From positions 8,072,645-8,136,644 of the forward strand of contig NZ_AP018178.1 in assembly GCF_002368195.1 (NCBI RefSeq): a DNA stretch of 64,000 nucleotides, given 5' to 3'. Below the pieces are notes generated by a model. It worked only from the letters and a program-made list of their open reading frames with translations, did no database searches and was not told the origin of the DNA. Shown one piece after another: positions 54,546 through 63,817 of this stretch. The stretch's first letter is position 1, and every line of letters starts with the position of its first letter. The translations under genes and the position numbers were made by a program. This DNA comes from Calothrix sp. NIES-2100 (GTDB lineage Bacteria > Cyanobacteriota > Cyanobacteriia > Cyanobacteriales > Nostocaceae).

Positions 54546-54658
54546 TTAATTGGCAATGGCGGATTATATGGCGTACCATCTGTAACTGTTCAATCCTATA
54601 TAGTTTCAATCCAAGTTTGCAACTAGAACTGTAAATCTGACAATTCCTCTGGATAACA

Positions 54659-54690
54659 AGCCACAGATAAATATTCTGTGGTTATTTTTA
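54659..54690 (+). terminator. Intrinsic terminator after the giant kinase gene
   Basis: Perfect 7-bp stem (CCACAGA and TCTGTGG, 54661-54681) with a 7-base loop, followed by TTATTTTTAT. Confidence 0.7.
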
Positions 54691-54851
54691 TCGAATTTAG
54701 ATTTTACCAACAGTTATATTTTAAGTATAAATTAGCACTTTTATTAATTAGTTATCGCCAGATTTACTGAGCCACACCCAAGGGGATGGGAAAGTTTGTT
54801 GCAGCTGACAAATATCGGTAGAATTTTAAAGCGATCGCTATTTTCCCCAAT

Positions 54852-55346
54852 ATGAGTAATATGCCCCAAGTTGGACAACCCGCCCCTGAATTCTCAATTC
54901 CTGACGAACACGAAACTCCCGTTAGTCTAGGAGATTTTAGCGGTCAATGGATTATCCTTTATTTTTACCCTAAAGATAATACACCGGGCTGTACTACTGA
55001 AGCCAAAGATTTTTCCGAGTTAAATCAAGAATTTAGCGCACTAGGAGCGAAAATTTTCGGTGTAAGTCCAGATTCGAGTCAGTCCCATTGTAAGTTTATC
55101 GCTAAACATAACTTAACAATCACCCTATTAAGTGATCCAGAACATGATTTAGCCGAAACTTATGGAATTTGGCAATTAAAGAAATTTATGGGTAAGGAAT
55201 ATATGGGTGTTGTGCGCTCAACTTTTCTCATCGATCCTGATGGTAACATTGCTTATACTTGGACAAATGTGAAAGTTAAAGATCATGCTCAACAGGTTTT
55301 AACTAAATTGCAGGAATTGGCAGCGATCGCCAGTGCATCATCCTAG
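54852..55346 (+). CDS. Peroxiredoxin, PrxQ/BCP type, lacking the usual resolving cysteine
   Basis: A 164-residue thiol peroxidase that reduces hydroperoxides with thioredoxin or similar donors. The peroxidatic Cys47 is in DNTPGCTTEAKDF; in the common form of the family the resolving Cys lies five residues later (CTTEAC), but here that position is Lys52. No other Cys is present, so this is a 1-Cys variant that needs an external thiol. The rest (VGQPAPEFSIPD, GVSPDSSQSHCKFIAKHNL...) fits; note that SHCKF does contain a second Cys near residue 79, which could serve instead. The ATG at 54852 or 54861 can start it. It is a single gene, with a HIP1 octamer just upstream and one near the end. Confidence 0.93.
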   Translation: MSNMPQVGQPAPEFSIPDEHETPVSLGDFSGQWIILYFYPKDNTPGCTTEAKDFSELNQEFSALGAKIFGVSPDSSQSHCKFIAKHNLTITLLSDPEHDLAETYGIWQLKKFMGKEYMGVVRSTFLIDPDGNIAYTWTNVKVKDHAQQVLTKLQELAAIASASS

Positions 55347-55391
55347 AATTAAGAAAATGCTCCACATACCTAATATTAGGTTGTGCAATAA

Positions 55392-55578
55392 CCTATAGTT
55401 CAAATTAGCCAAGGGGAAAATGTCACTTTGTCCTATTTAAAGGAAAACTTTGCTCTGCATAAATCGGAAGATGAGCAATTTTTTCCAGAATGGTGTGATA
55501 TTTACTTTATATAGAAGCGAAAACGAATTATATCTTGTTTTGACTATCTTAAAAAAGCTAGGACAAGTTTTAAATTAA
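55392..55578 (+). pseudogene. Remnant of a PD-(D/E)XK-like gene (paralogue of 56373-56999)
   Basis: 55392-55508 reads PIVQISQGENVTLSYLKE then NFALHKSEDEQFFPEW, close to the start of the gene at 56373 (VQVIPAQNVGLAYLEERFAL, FFPEW). 55513-55578, in another frame, reads RSENELYLVLTILKKLGQVLN and a stop, close to that gene's end (KRENESYQVLRILKKLSQIL). The middle ~130 codons are deleted and no start codon remains. Confidence 0.85.
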
Positions 55579-55666
55579 CGTGAGTGTGATGCAATTATAA
55601 TTTTCTTACTCCTCCCTCTCCTGTGAGGAGAAGGAGGTTGAGTGGGTGAAGTCTGGCGAATTTAAA

Positions 55667-56266
55667 CTAAGTTGAAAATGGAACTGATAAAATCCCTAAT
55701 ATCTGATTAATTTCGACAATATAATAATCCCTTTTATCAATAGATAAATTTTTATCAGCAAGCTGTAAGAATTTCCAATCTGTACCAGTAGTTATAGCCC
55801 CATAAATTTTGGGAATATTATTTCCCTGACGCTGATTAAATATTTGCGCTGCAAGCATTTCCGCAATGCATTGTCCTAAACCCGCTTTAATATTTTCATT
55901 CTTAGCCTCTACCAAAGTTACTACAGGAGTGCGAATTTCATATATTTCCGCAGATGCAGTGAGTATATAATCGCAGTATCCATTCAGTCCCGATTCACTA
56001 TCTACGTTAAACTCAGTCCCTGAAAAAAAACCTACTTGAAAATTAAAATTTCGTCGCACTTCTAATAAAATTGGGGTAATAATTAACTCAGAACGAGCCT
56101 TTTCTGTATTAATTGCTGTTGCTAAATTTAAATTCTCTTTCAGAAATGTTTGTAAGGTTTGGCTGGGTTCTATACCAGAAACTTCGACGAATAAATTATC
56201 TGCTTCCTCTATAATTAAGCCAAATTTTTCTCTAACTGTAGAAAGAGTAAATTCACTGTATGCCAT
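55667..56266 (-). CDS. PD-(D/E)XK nuclease-like protein
   Basis: A 199-residue protein with the layout of a restriction-endonuclease fold: GLNGYCDYILT supplies an Asp, and 20-odd residues later VVTLVEAKNENIKAGLGQCIAEMLAAQ supplies the E-x-K pair and a following helix with Gln. This matches the D...(E)xK core in a cyanobacterial family often annotated only as hypothetical or type I R-subunit-like. There is no DNA-binding domain that I recognise. It is divergent from the related gene at 56373. Nuclease activity is inference from motif spacing. Confidence 0.75.
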   Translation of the reverse strand: MAYSEFTLSTVREKFGLIIEEADNLFVEVSGIEPSQTLQTFLKENLNLATAINTEKARSELIITPILLEVRRNFNFQVGFFSGTEFNVDSESGLNGYCDYILTASAEIYEIRTPVVTLVEAKNENIKAGLGQCIAEMLAAQIFNQRQGNNIPKIYGAITTGTDWKFLQLADKNLSIDKRDYYIVEINQILGILSVPFST

Positions 56267-56372
56267 TGCGGTAGACTACTCTCCAGGAATCGGGAAATTT
56301 CGCTAATTAATTATAAAATTGTAACTTTTTGTAAAGCTTTAAAATGATAATATCACTTTTATTATATATATT

Positions 56373-56999
56373 ATGGTTCAAGTCATCCCAGCCCAGAATG
56401 TAGGTCTTGCCTATTTAGAAGAACGATTTGCTCTGAGACAGTCCCAAAGTGAAGATTTTTTTCCAGAGTGGTTTGATTCTCTCCCAGAAATCACAGATTT
56501 AGAAAAGCAATATCTCGACAGAGTTAAAGCTAATTTCCTCAGATTGGCAAAGCGCCCACCAATTTTAGAGAATGCAGTCAAAATGGTGGTATTATCTCCT
56601 TTACTAGATTTAGCGGGATTTTATCGTGAGCCATTTTTACTAGCTACAGAAGAGTCTATAGAAATTGCCATTGAGGATAAAGACGAAATTGTTAGAGGAC
56701 GCATTGACGTTCTAGTTATTCAAGAACAACTGTGGTTGTTAGTAATTGAATCTAAAAGAGCTAGTTTTTCCCTTTTAGAAGCTATACCTCAAGCGATCGC
56801 TTATATGCTAGCTAATCCTCACCCAGACAAACCTGTGTTTGGCTGTGTAACCAGTGGGGAAGATTTCCAATTTATCAAGCTACTCCAGCAAGATAAATCT
56901 GAGTATGCTTTGTCTGATAAATTTACTTTATCCAAGCGAGAAAATGAATCGTATCAAGTTCTCAGGATATTAAAAAAATTAAGTCAAATTTTGAGTTGA
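56373..56999 (+). CDS. PD-(D/E)XK nuclease-like protein, restriction R-subunit-like
   Basis: A 208-residue protein. GRIDVLVIQEQLWLLVIESKRA supplies Asp and E-S-K of the nuclease core, and AIPQAIAYMLANPHPDKPVFG gives the helix and strand after it. Relatives are often labelled type I restriction endonuclease subunit R-like, though no helicase or specificity subunit is nearby. It is divergent from the similar gene at 55667 and two bases before the cysteine desulfurase start. A truncated copy lies at 55392-55578, which shows that this gene family duplicates and decays. The role is unknown, perhaps defence. Confidence 0.78.
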   Translation: MVQVIPAQNVGLAYLEERFALRQSQSEDFFPEWFDSLPEITDLEKQYLDRVKANFLRLAKRPPILENAVKMVVLSPLLDLAGFYREPFLLATEESIEIAIEDKDEIVRGRIDVLVIQEQLWLLVIESKRASFSLLEAIPQAIAYMLANPHPDKPVFGCVTSGEDFQFIKLLQQDKSEYALSDKFTLSKRENESYQVLRILKKLSQILS

Positions 57000-57001
57000 T
57001 T

Positions 57002-58168
57002 ATGTCTAATCGTCCCATCTACCTAGATTGCCATGCTACCACCCCCGTCGATGAACGAGTATTAGCAGCAATGCTTCCCTACTTCACAGAAAAGTTTGGT
57101 AATCCAGCAAGTATCAGCCATGTTTACGGTTGGGAAGCAGAAGCAGCTGTGAAACAAACGCGGGAAATTTTAGCAGCAGCTATCAACGCCGAACCAGAAG
57201 AAATTGTCATTACCAGTGGTGCGACGGAAGCTAATAATTTAGCGATTAAAGGTGTAGCAGAAGCCTATTTTCAAAAGGGACAGCATATTATTACAGTGGC
57301 GACAGAACATAAAGCTGTTCTCGATCCCTGTGCATATTTAAAAACACTCGGTTTTGAAATTACGGTGCTTCCCGTACAAAAAGATGGGTTAATTGATTTA
57401 ACTGAGTTAGAAAAAGCGATACGTCCAGAGACAATTTTAGTGTCAGTGATGGCTGCAAATAACGAAATTGGAGTTTTGCAGCCGTTGTCAGCAATTGGCG
57501 AAATCTGCCGCGATCGCAATATTATTTTCCATACCGATGCTGCCCAAGCTATTGGTAAAATTCCCTTGGATGTGCAAGCGCAAAAAATTGACTTAATGTC
57601 ACTGACAGCACATAAAGTATACGGTCCGAAAGGTATCGGTGCTTTATATGTCCGCAGACGCAACCCCAGAGTGCAATTAGCTCCGCAGCAACATGGCGGT
57701 GGACATGAACGGGGAATGCGATCGGGTACTTTATATACACCGCAAATCGTCGGATTTGGTAAAGCTGTGGAAATCGCTTTAGCAGAACAGGCGACAGAAA
57801 ACCAACGCCTCACGCAACTGCGGTTAAAACTGTGGGAACAGCTTTCACAAATAGAAGGAGTTCATCTCAACGGACATCCTACCCAACGCCTAGCGGGAAA
57901 CCTGAGTATTAGTGTTGACGGATTAGACGGGGCTGCATTGGGCTTAGGATTACAGTCAGTAATGGCGGTTTCTTCAGGTTCTGCTTGTAACTCAGCAGTT
58001 ACAGCACCTTCCCATGTTCTCACCGCCTTGGGACATCCTCAAAAGCTAGCTTATGCATCAGTGCGCTTTGGCATTGGCCGCTTCAATACCCCAGAGGAGA
58101 TTGATATTGTAGCAAAACATGCGATCGCCACAATTCAAAGTTTACGCAAACAAACTACCCTGGTGTGA
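57002..58168 (+). CDS. iscS: Cysteine desulfurase (NifS/IscS family)
   Basis: A 388-residue PLP enzyme that takes sulfur from cysteine for iron-sulfur clusters and thio-modified tRNA. I chose the ATG at 57002 (MSNRPIYLDCHATTPVD) rather than the TTG six bases earlier. The PLP Lys is in SLTAHKVYGPKG, the cofactor region shows ITSGATEANNLAIKG and HTDAAQAIGKIPLD, and the mobile catalytic Cys is in SVMAVSSGSACNSAV. It is of the group I (NifS/IscS) type. No nif or isc genes flank it, so a housekeeping role is likely. Its start is two bases after the stop of the nuclease-like gene; the linkage is probably incidental. Confidence 0.94.
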   Translation: MSNRPIYLDCHATTPVDERVLAAMLPYFTEKFGNPASISHVYGWEAEAAVKQTREILAAAINAEPEEIVITSGATEANNLAIKGVAEAYFQKGQHIITVATEHKAVLDPCAYLKTLGFEITVLPVQKDGLIDLTELEKAIRPETILVSVMAANNEIGVLQPLSAIGEICRDRNIIFHTDAAQAIGKIPLDVQAQKIDLMSLTAHKVYGPKGIGALYVRRRNPRVQLAPQQHGGGHERGMRSGTLYTPQIVGFGKAVEIALAEQATENQRLTQLRLKLWEQLSQIEGVHLNGHPTQRLAGNLSISVDGLDGAALGLGLQSVMAVSSGSACNSAVTAPSHVLTALGHPQKLAYASVRFGIGRFNTPEEIDIVAKHAIATIQSLRKQTTLV

Positions 58169-58194
58169 GGGAAATGGAAGGGGCTAGAGGAGGC

Positions 58195-58236
58195 TGTTGA
58201 CGGTTGACTGTTGACTGTTACCCCATGCCCCATGCC
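58195..58236. repeat. Short tandem heptamer repeats (STRR-type)
   Basis: Heptamers TTGACTG (three copies, first varied) and CCCATGC/CCCCATG fill the gap between the convergent genes. Confidence 0.75.
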
Positions 58237-58242
58237 CATCTT

Positions 58243-59307
58243 TTAATATGGATCTGAACTAAACCTTCCCCGCTTGACGCTGCGGAGATAATAACCCCTT
58301 GTAGGAATGTTTTTTAAATCGAAGGTATCGCCACGGGGAACACGCCAAATTTTGTAGTCGTAAAATGTTAGAGGTGTACGGGGTTTACATATCTCTGGGG
58401 GGTGATCTCCCAAGATAAAATATGCTGCACCCCTCCCCATCACTTTCGCCATACCGTATTTATCAATGACAACCGATGTCTCCTCACTAACGGCGATACC
58501 TAAAGCACGTTGAGATCTGCCATCCTGAATTTGGCGGGCGATAAAAGCCATAATTCGCCCCATTCTTTTACGCCTGTCAAAGTGGGTATCAACAATGGTT
58601 CCTACCAAATGCTTCCATTGAAAAAACTGGTAGGTGAAGGTAATATCCTGATACGGATCTTCCAGTGCATTTCTAGTTTCAATGCCTTCTTCAGAAGAAG
58701 CACAAGCATCGTAGACAAATTCACTTTGGATCATAGCACCGGCACTAGTGCCGCCAATTCCACCACCTCTTTGGTAAACTGAGTGAACCGCAGCCTGTAG
58801 CTTAGTGTTTTTCCAGTTACGGATGTATTGACATTGGTCGCCGCCAGCAAAGAAAATCACATCAGCTTTGCGGACTTTATCAACAATCTCCGCTTTGTTG
58901 GCATCGTGGCGATTGCTAATAATCAGCGTCTCTACGGAATTCACACCTTTCATTCCCTGAATTAGACGATTGTAATCGTGATTACCATAGGTGCGCAAGA
59001 CTACAACATTAACTTTGGTAGAGCAGTTAATACCACCCCTTACCTGATGGATCATCCATTGAATCGCCTCCTCTACATCTATTCCACCCCCACCCAAGTT
59101 ATGAACAGGCCCAGCTAGGGAAGGTAAGGCAGGTAAAGCAGGTAAGGAAGGGTAGGGCGGTAAGGGAGAATCGACATCCTCGGTAATGTCCTGAAAGTAG
59201 CGTCTCAAGTTTGCTGTAATATGGGTTATGAAGGTGGTTCCCATCTTCAGCAACATGGTTCCTACATTTTTTAACCACTTTGCTATATTTGGAAAGGCCT
59301 TGGTCAT
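58243..59307 (-). CDS. S51-family (cyanophycinase-like) serine peptidase
   Basis: A 354-residue protein if the ATG at 59307 is used, chosen because AGAAGG stands six bases before it; the longer frame from a TTG at 59379 is less likely. The core has FFAGGDQCQYIRNW and GIGGTSAGAMIQSEFVYDA, with the nucleophilic Ser (residue 188 in this numbering) of peptidase E and cyanophycinase. A Pro/Leu-rich repeat (YPSLPALPALPSLAGP, about 52-67) precedes the domain. Unlike true CphB (about 270-300 residues) it has a long N-terminal extension with an amphipathic helix. The substrate is a dipeptide or polymer that cannot be named here. Confidence 0.87.
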   Translation of the reverse strand: MTKAFPNIAKWLKNVGTMLLKMGTTFITHITANLRRYFQDITEDVDSPLPPYPSLPALPALPSLAGPVHNLGGGGIDVEEAIQWMIHQVRGGINCSTKVNVVVLRTYGNHDYNRLIQGMKGVNSVETLIISNRHDANKAEIVDKVRKADVIFFAGGDQCQYIRNWKNTKLQAAVHSVYQRGGGIGGTSAGAMIQSEFVYDACASSEEGIETRNALEDPYQDITFTYQFFQWKHLVGTIVDTHFDRRKRMGRIMAFIARQIQDGRSQRALGIAVSEETSVVIDKYGMAKVMGRGAAYFILGDHPPEICKPRTPLTFYDYKIWRVPRGDTFDLKNIPTRGYYLRSVKRGRFSSDPY

Positions 59308-59456
59308 GCTAACCTTCTGGTGCAAACTGCAATTATTGCTAACTCTCTCACCAGAAGGGGTGTAATTCCCAGCGTACAAGGCTTGTACTGTTTTTTAACG
59401 CCAAAAATGCAGGGTAATATTTTATTCTCTGTTTGATTTTTCCTTGCTTGTGCAAT

Positions 59457-60647
59457 TTAAAACCAATCTACTCGCGATCGCTCTTTGACTACTCGCTGAT
59501 ATACTGCTTGTGTTTGCTGAGCTAATTTAGGCCAGCTGAAGCGGCGCTCTAAGTCCTCATAAGCATTATCAATCAGCCATTGGCGATAACTAGGATTTTT
59601 CAACACCTCTAAAATACCCCAAGCAATCGAATCGGGACTGTTCACCCAGGTAACAATGCCTGTTTTGGTGTGTTGCACTACTTCGGGAAAACCACCAGTG
59701 TCAGAAACTACCACAGGAACGCGAGACGCAAAGCTTTCTAAAGCAACAATACCAAAGGGTTCATAAAGACTGGGGAAAACCGCACAGTCAGCTACAGTCT
59801 GAAATTTATCTAAGTATTCATCAGAAAGAAAACCTGTAAAATAGCATTTATGCCAAATTCCCAAATCCCAGGCTTGACGCTTGAGATGGTCGGTATTACC
59901 GCCACCAACAATCACAAATTTAACATTACCGTCCATTTCCCACAGTACTTTGGGTGCAGCATTGAGTAATAAAGGCACACCCTTCTCGTAGGTCATACGC
60001 CCAACATAGTAAACAATTTTTTCATAATCTTCAGCAAATTGGCGGCGAAAAGCTGGAGCATGAAAATTTTCGTGATGTTGTTTCTTTTCTGGGCGAATAC
60101 CGTTGTAAATTACATCAATTTTATCCCAAGGGCTATGTAACGCTCTTTCTACTTCTCGGCGCATATATTCGCTACACACAATAATTCGCCAAGCGTTGAA
60201 AGCTAATAAATTTTCTTTACCACTGATATAGCGTTGGATATCAGTATGAATACCGTTGTAGCGTCCATATTCAGTCGCGTGAATTGTCGCAACTAAGGGT
60301 ACTTTAAAGTTATTCTTGAGAGCGATCGCTGCATCTCCAACTAGCCAATCATGAGCATGAATTAAATCAAAAGGGCCTTCTTCAAGTATCAGCTTCCCAC
60401 CATGATGACCCATGCTGTCATTCAAGTTAACTATCCAGTGAAAAAAGTCTTTACTAGCAGCTACTGGGACTCGATGTACATGCACTCCTTCTACTAATTC
60501 GTACATCGAAGCCTGACCATGTTCCACAGTAATTAAGTGGATTTCATGTCCTAGCTTTACTAATTCTGGATATAACTCTGCCACATGACGAGCAATACCG
60601 CCAACTATCCTAGGTGGAAACTCCCAACTTAATACCAATATCTTCAT
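59457..60647 (-). CDS. Glycosyltransferase family 4
   Basis: A 396-residue GT-B enzyme that transfers a sugar from a nucleotide sugar. The start has WEFPPRIVGGIARHVAELYPEL (the glycine-rich acceptor-site loop), HAHDWL in the first domain, VIYNGIRPEKKQHH (start of the donor domain), YVGRMTYEKGVPLLL and the GT4 catalytic Glu motif PSLYEPFGIVALESFA. It is soluble or loosely membrane-bound and may help make an extracellular polysaccharide, glycolipid or glycogen-like product. No sugar-pathway genes are nearby. Its acceptor is unknown. Confidence 0.93.
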   Translation of the reverse strand: MKILVLSWEFPPRIVGGIARHVAELYPELVKLGHEIHLITVEHGQASMYELVEGVHVHRVPVAASKDFFHWIVNLNDSMGHHGGKLILEEGPFDLIHAHDWLVGDAAIALKNNFKVPLVATIHATEYGRYNGIHTDIQRYISGKENLLAFNAWRIIVCSEYMRREVERALHSPWDKIDVIYNGIRPEKKQHHENFHAPAFRRQFAEDYEKIVYYVGRMTYEKGVPLLLNAAPKVLWEMDGNVKFVIVGGGNTDHLKRQAWDLGIWHKCYFTGFLSDEYLDKFQTVADCAVFPSLYEPFGIVALESFASRVPVVVSDTGGFPEVVQHTKTGIVTWVNSPDSIAWGILEVLKNPSYRQWLIDNAYEDLERRFSWPKLAQQTQAVYQRVVKERSRVDWF

Positions 60648-61081
60648 TTACTAGACTCCCCAATGATTGAGAAATAAGAAATAGCTAAAAACTTATATTT
60701 ATAAGGTATTAGTGTGACTATTACATTGAGTATATATACTAAAAGTTTAAATTTCTCAACATTTTTTTGGTTAATACTCCTAAAATCTAAAAATTTTGCT
60801 TTGCTAATTTTTAGATTTAGCTCCAATTTACATTCAATGACTTGCAATCATACAGCAAGTTTACACAAATACCAAAGAATATAAATCTCCATAAATCGAG
60901 TCAGTAAACCCTGACCTATTTTATAAAAATTAACAATAATCAAGCCTTTATATAGGTTTGCTGTCAGTAGTTTTTACCTAGTGAAGAGATGAAGGGGATG
61001 AGGGGGCAGGGGGGCAGGGGGGACAAGGGGGACAAGGAAGACAACTGACTATTGACCCTTGACCCTTGACTCTTCCCTGAA
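60648..61081. other. Intergenic region of short repeats
   Basis: AT-rich upstream region of the glycosyltransferase, then the G-rich 9-bp repeat tract (about 60986-61040; GGGGGCAGGGGGGCAG, GGGGGACAAG) and heptamers TTGACCC near 61050. A small frame at 60644-60847 has no support. Confidence 0.6.
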
Positions 61082-62893
61082 TTAGTCTTGATCTAGTCGC
61101 AAAACTGCCATAAATGCTTCTTGCGGAACATCTACCGTACCTACGGATTTCATCCGCTTTTTACCTTTTGCTTGCTTTTGCAAAAGTTTCTTCTTGCGGC
61201 TGATGTCACCACCGTAGCATTTGGCTAGTACGTCTTTGCGCAAAGCGGGGATGTGTTCACTGGCGATGACTTTACTACCAATACTTGCCTGAATCGGTAC
61301 TTTAAATTGATGGCGTGGAATCAGTTCTTTGAGTTTCTCCGCCATTGAGCGCCCGACGTTGTAAGCTTTATCGCGGTGGACAATCATTGCTAAAGAATCT
61401 ACCGGATCGCCATTGATCATAATATCCAACTTCACCAAAGGATTTTCGCGGTAACCAATTAGGTGATATTCCATGCTGGCATAACCACGCGATCGCGATT
61501 TCATCTGATCGAAAAAGTCAGTGACTACTTCTGCTAGAGGAATTTCGTATGTTAGCGTCGTCCGCCCTTGGGTAAGATATTTCATATCCTTGAAAACACC
61601 CCGGCGATTTTGGGACAATTCCATCAACGTGCCGACGTAGATTTCCGGTGTAATCATTTCTACCTTAACGTAAGGCTCCTCAATTTTTTCGCGCTCGTTG
61701 GGAGAGGGTAAATGGCTAGGATTATCTATATACAGTTCCTCACCCTTAACAGTAGTCACTTTATAAACTACTGAAGGAGCTGTAATAATTAAATCTAAGT
61801 TGTATTCCCTTTCCAAGCGTTCTTGGACAATTTCCATGTGCAACAAACCTAAGAAGCCACAACGGAAACCAAATCCCATCGCGCTAGAAGTTTCCGGTTC
61901 GTAATGTAACGCCGCATCATTGAGTCTGAGCTTTTCTAGGGCTTCCCGCAAGTCTTCAAATTGATCGGCATCGATAGGGAACATCCCACAAAATACCATT
62001 GGGTTAGCTTCTGTGTAACCAGGTAAAGCTTCTGGCGCTTTAGCATTGGCAAGAGTAATTGTATCCCCTACCCGCGCATCAGCTACAGCTTTAATTGCGG
62101 CTGCCAAATAGCCTACTTCCCCGGCGTGGAGTTCGTTAACTTGCTTTTGCGTCGGAGAGAGAACGCCTAACTCGTCAATTTCATATTCTTTCTCAGAAGC
62201 CATTAAATAAATGCGATCGCCTTTTTTGACGCTACCATCCATTACCCGGAAGTAAACAATCACTCCCCGGTAGCTGTCGTAGTAGCTATCAAAAATTAAC
62301 GCCCGTAAGCGTTGATCTACAGTATTGGGGGCTGGCGGTATGCGCTCGACAATTGTTTCTAAAATTTCATCAATGCCAATACCTTCTTTGGCTGAGGCTA
62401 AAATCGCACCACTGCAATCTAAACCAATAATTTCTTCAATTTCGCCGATAACTCTGTCTGGTTCTGCTCCTGGTAAGTCGATTTTATTCAACACCGGGAT
62501 AATTTCCAGATTATGTTCCAGCGCCAAGTAGACATTAGCCAAAGTTTGCGCTTCTACGCCTTGGGAAGCATCTACCACTAACAGCGCCCCTTCGCAAGCA
62601 GCAAGAGAGCGTGACACCTCATAAGAAAAATCAACATGTCCCGGCGTATCAATTAAATTCAGCACATACTGCTGACCATCTTTAGCCGTGTAGTTCATCC
62701 GGGCAGCTTGCAGCTTAATGGTAATGCCGCGCTCCCGTTCCAGATCCATATTATCGAGAAACTGTTCCTTCATCTGCCGATCTTCAACAGTACCAGTAGC
62801 TTGGAGTAAGCGATCGGCAAGGGTGGATTTCCCGTGGTCGATGTGAGCAATAATACAAAAATTGCGAATGCGAACTGCGGGAACGTCAGTCAT
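61082..62893 (-). CDS. lepA: Elongation factor 4 (LepA)
   Basis: A 603-residue translational GTPase, the normal length for LepA. The G domain shows AHIDHGKSTLADRLL, the switch II DTPGHVDFSYEVSRSLAAC and NKIDLPGAEP; the C-terminal domain, diagnostic for LepA, is present with MEYHLIGYRENPLVKLDI and KKKLLQKQAKGKKRMKSVG at the end. It back-translocates or remodels ribosomes at stalled or ionic-stress conditions. The gene is single. The ATG and the length agree with family members. Confidence 0.97.
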   Translation of the reverse strand: MTDVPAVRIRNFCIIAHIDHGKSTLADRLLQATGTVEDRQMKEQFLDNMDLERERGITIKLQAARMNYTAKDGQQYVLNLIDTPGHVDFSYEVSRSLAACEGALLVVDASQGVEAQTLANVYLALEHNLEIIPVLNKIDLPGAEPDRVIGEIEEIIGLDCSGAILASAKEGIGIDEILETIVERIPPAPNTVDQRLRALIFDSYYDSYRGVIVYFRVMDGSVKKGDRIYLMASEKEYEIDELGVLSPTQKQVNELHAGEVGYLAAAIKAVADARVGDTITLANAKAPEALPGYTEANPMVFCGMFPIDADQFEDLREALEKLRLNDAALHYEPETSSAMGFGFRCGFLGLLHMEIVQERLEREYNLDLIITAPSVVYKVTTVKGEELYIDNPSHLPSPNEREKIEEPYVKVEMITPEIYVGTLMELSQNRRGVFKDMKYLTQGRTTLTYEIPLAEVVTDFFDQMKSRSRGYASMEYHLIGYRENPLVKLDIMINGDPVDSLAMIVHRDKAYNVGRSMAEKLKELIPRHQFKVPIQASIGSKVIASEHIPALRKDVLAKCYGGDISRKKKLLQKQAKGKKRMKSVGTVDVPQEAFMAVLRLDQD

Positions 62894-63580
62894 ATACTAT
62901 TTTTGCTGAAAAAGCAACCAAGGTAGAGAGAGCAATTTACTTAATGTATTTTAATGCTTTATTAGTCAATGGTCAGTTGTCAGTTGTCATTTGTTATTGG
63001 GCATGGGGCATTGGGCATTGGGCATGGGGCATTGGGCAATAGTCATTTGTCCTCCTTGTCGCCTTCCGCGTCACCGCGTTACCTTGTCTCCATCATCTCT
63101 AGGACTGAGGCAATATGTGACCGAAAACCTTATTCTTGCGTTGCTCCCTTTCAGGAATTACCGCTACTTTCGTTCTGTTTTGCGTAAGTTCCGATCTCCC
63201 TCATCCCCCTCATCTCCCTCATCTCCCTTATCCCTTGTCCCGCCACAAGCCCAATGCCCCAATAAAAGTCTATTGTTCGCTGCTGGTATTGATCAACTAG
63301 AAGCGTACAATAAATATGTATAAGTAGATAGTGTAGAGCTATTGGGTAATTCAACCTGTAATCGCTCGTAACGATTGATTTACTGACAAAACTTTATTAG
63401 CTATTTTCTGGTAAATTCCCAGAAAACCTCTACTTGTATGCAGCGGCTGTTAATTTGGTAAGATTTCGGGGAACTATGTAACTATAAATTTTTGCATTTG
63501 TTTCAGTAACTTAATCCCCAATCCATAATAGAACTGCTTGATAAAGCTTTTGAACCCAAAATTCCTGAGTATATAAACCT
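62894..63580. other. Intergenic region with heptamer repeats
   Basis: Upstream region of lepA and of the ribbon-helix-helix gene. Apart from the repeat at 62967-63050 I see no gene; short frames here are made by the repeats. Confidence 0.6.
62967..63050. repeat. Heptamer tandem repeats (STRR-type)
   Basis: CAGTTGT repeats (62970-62990) and then alternating GGGCATT and GGGCATG heptamers (62998-63040). Confidence 0.85.
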
Positions 63581-63817
63581 ATGAATATGAAAGAAAAACC
63601 TACCGATGCGGAACACAGACAAGTCGATAAGGTAGAAATTGCTGTCCGCTTAGACTCCGAGTTAGTAGAGCAAATTCAGCATTTAACCAATGACCCTAGT
63701 AAAGTGATTGAAGTAGCGATTCGGCAATGGTTACGAGGTGAAGTTCCTAGAGACGACGAACTGACGCGTACTCCTATGCGCGCTCCTATTCCACCCAGGG
63801 GAGAATGGAATGATTAA
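63581..63817 (+). CDS. Small ribbon-helix-helix-like protein
   Basis: A 78-residue protein. The segment VEIAVRLDSELVEQIQHLTNDPSKVIEVAIRQWLRGE has the strand-helix-helix layout of a CopG/MetJ-type DNA-binding dimer. The tail RDDELTRTPMRAPIPPRGEW is Pro/Arg-rich and less ordered. ATG codons occur at 63581 and 63587; the first is used here. No partner toxin gene follows within the window, so it could be a regulator or the first gene of a pair that continues past the edge. A ribosome-binding site is not obvious. Confidence 0.75.
   Translation: MNMKEKPTDAEHRQVDKVEIAVRLDSELVEQIQHLTNDPSKVIEVAIRQWLRGEVPRDDELTRTPMRAPIPPRGEWND

Noticed and set aside
60644..60847. 67-codon frame upstream of the glycosyltransferase
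   Set aside because: AT-rich spacer, no start signal, no domain.
62969..63354. Several overlapping frames in the lepA upstream spacer
   Set aside because: Made by heptamer repeats; nothing resembles a protein.
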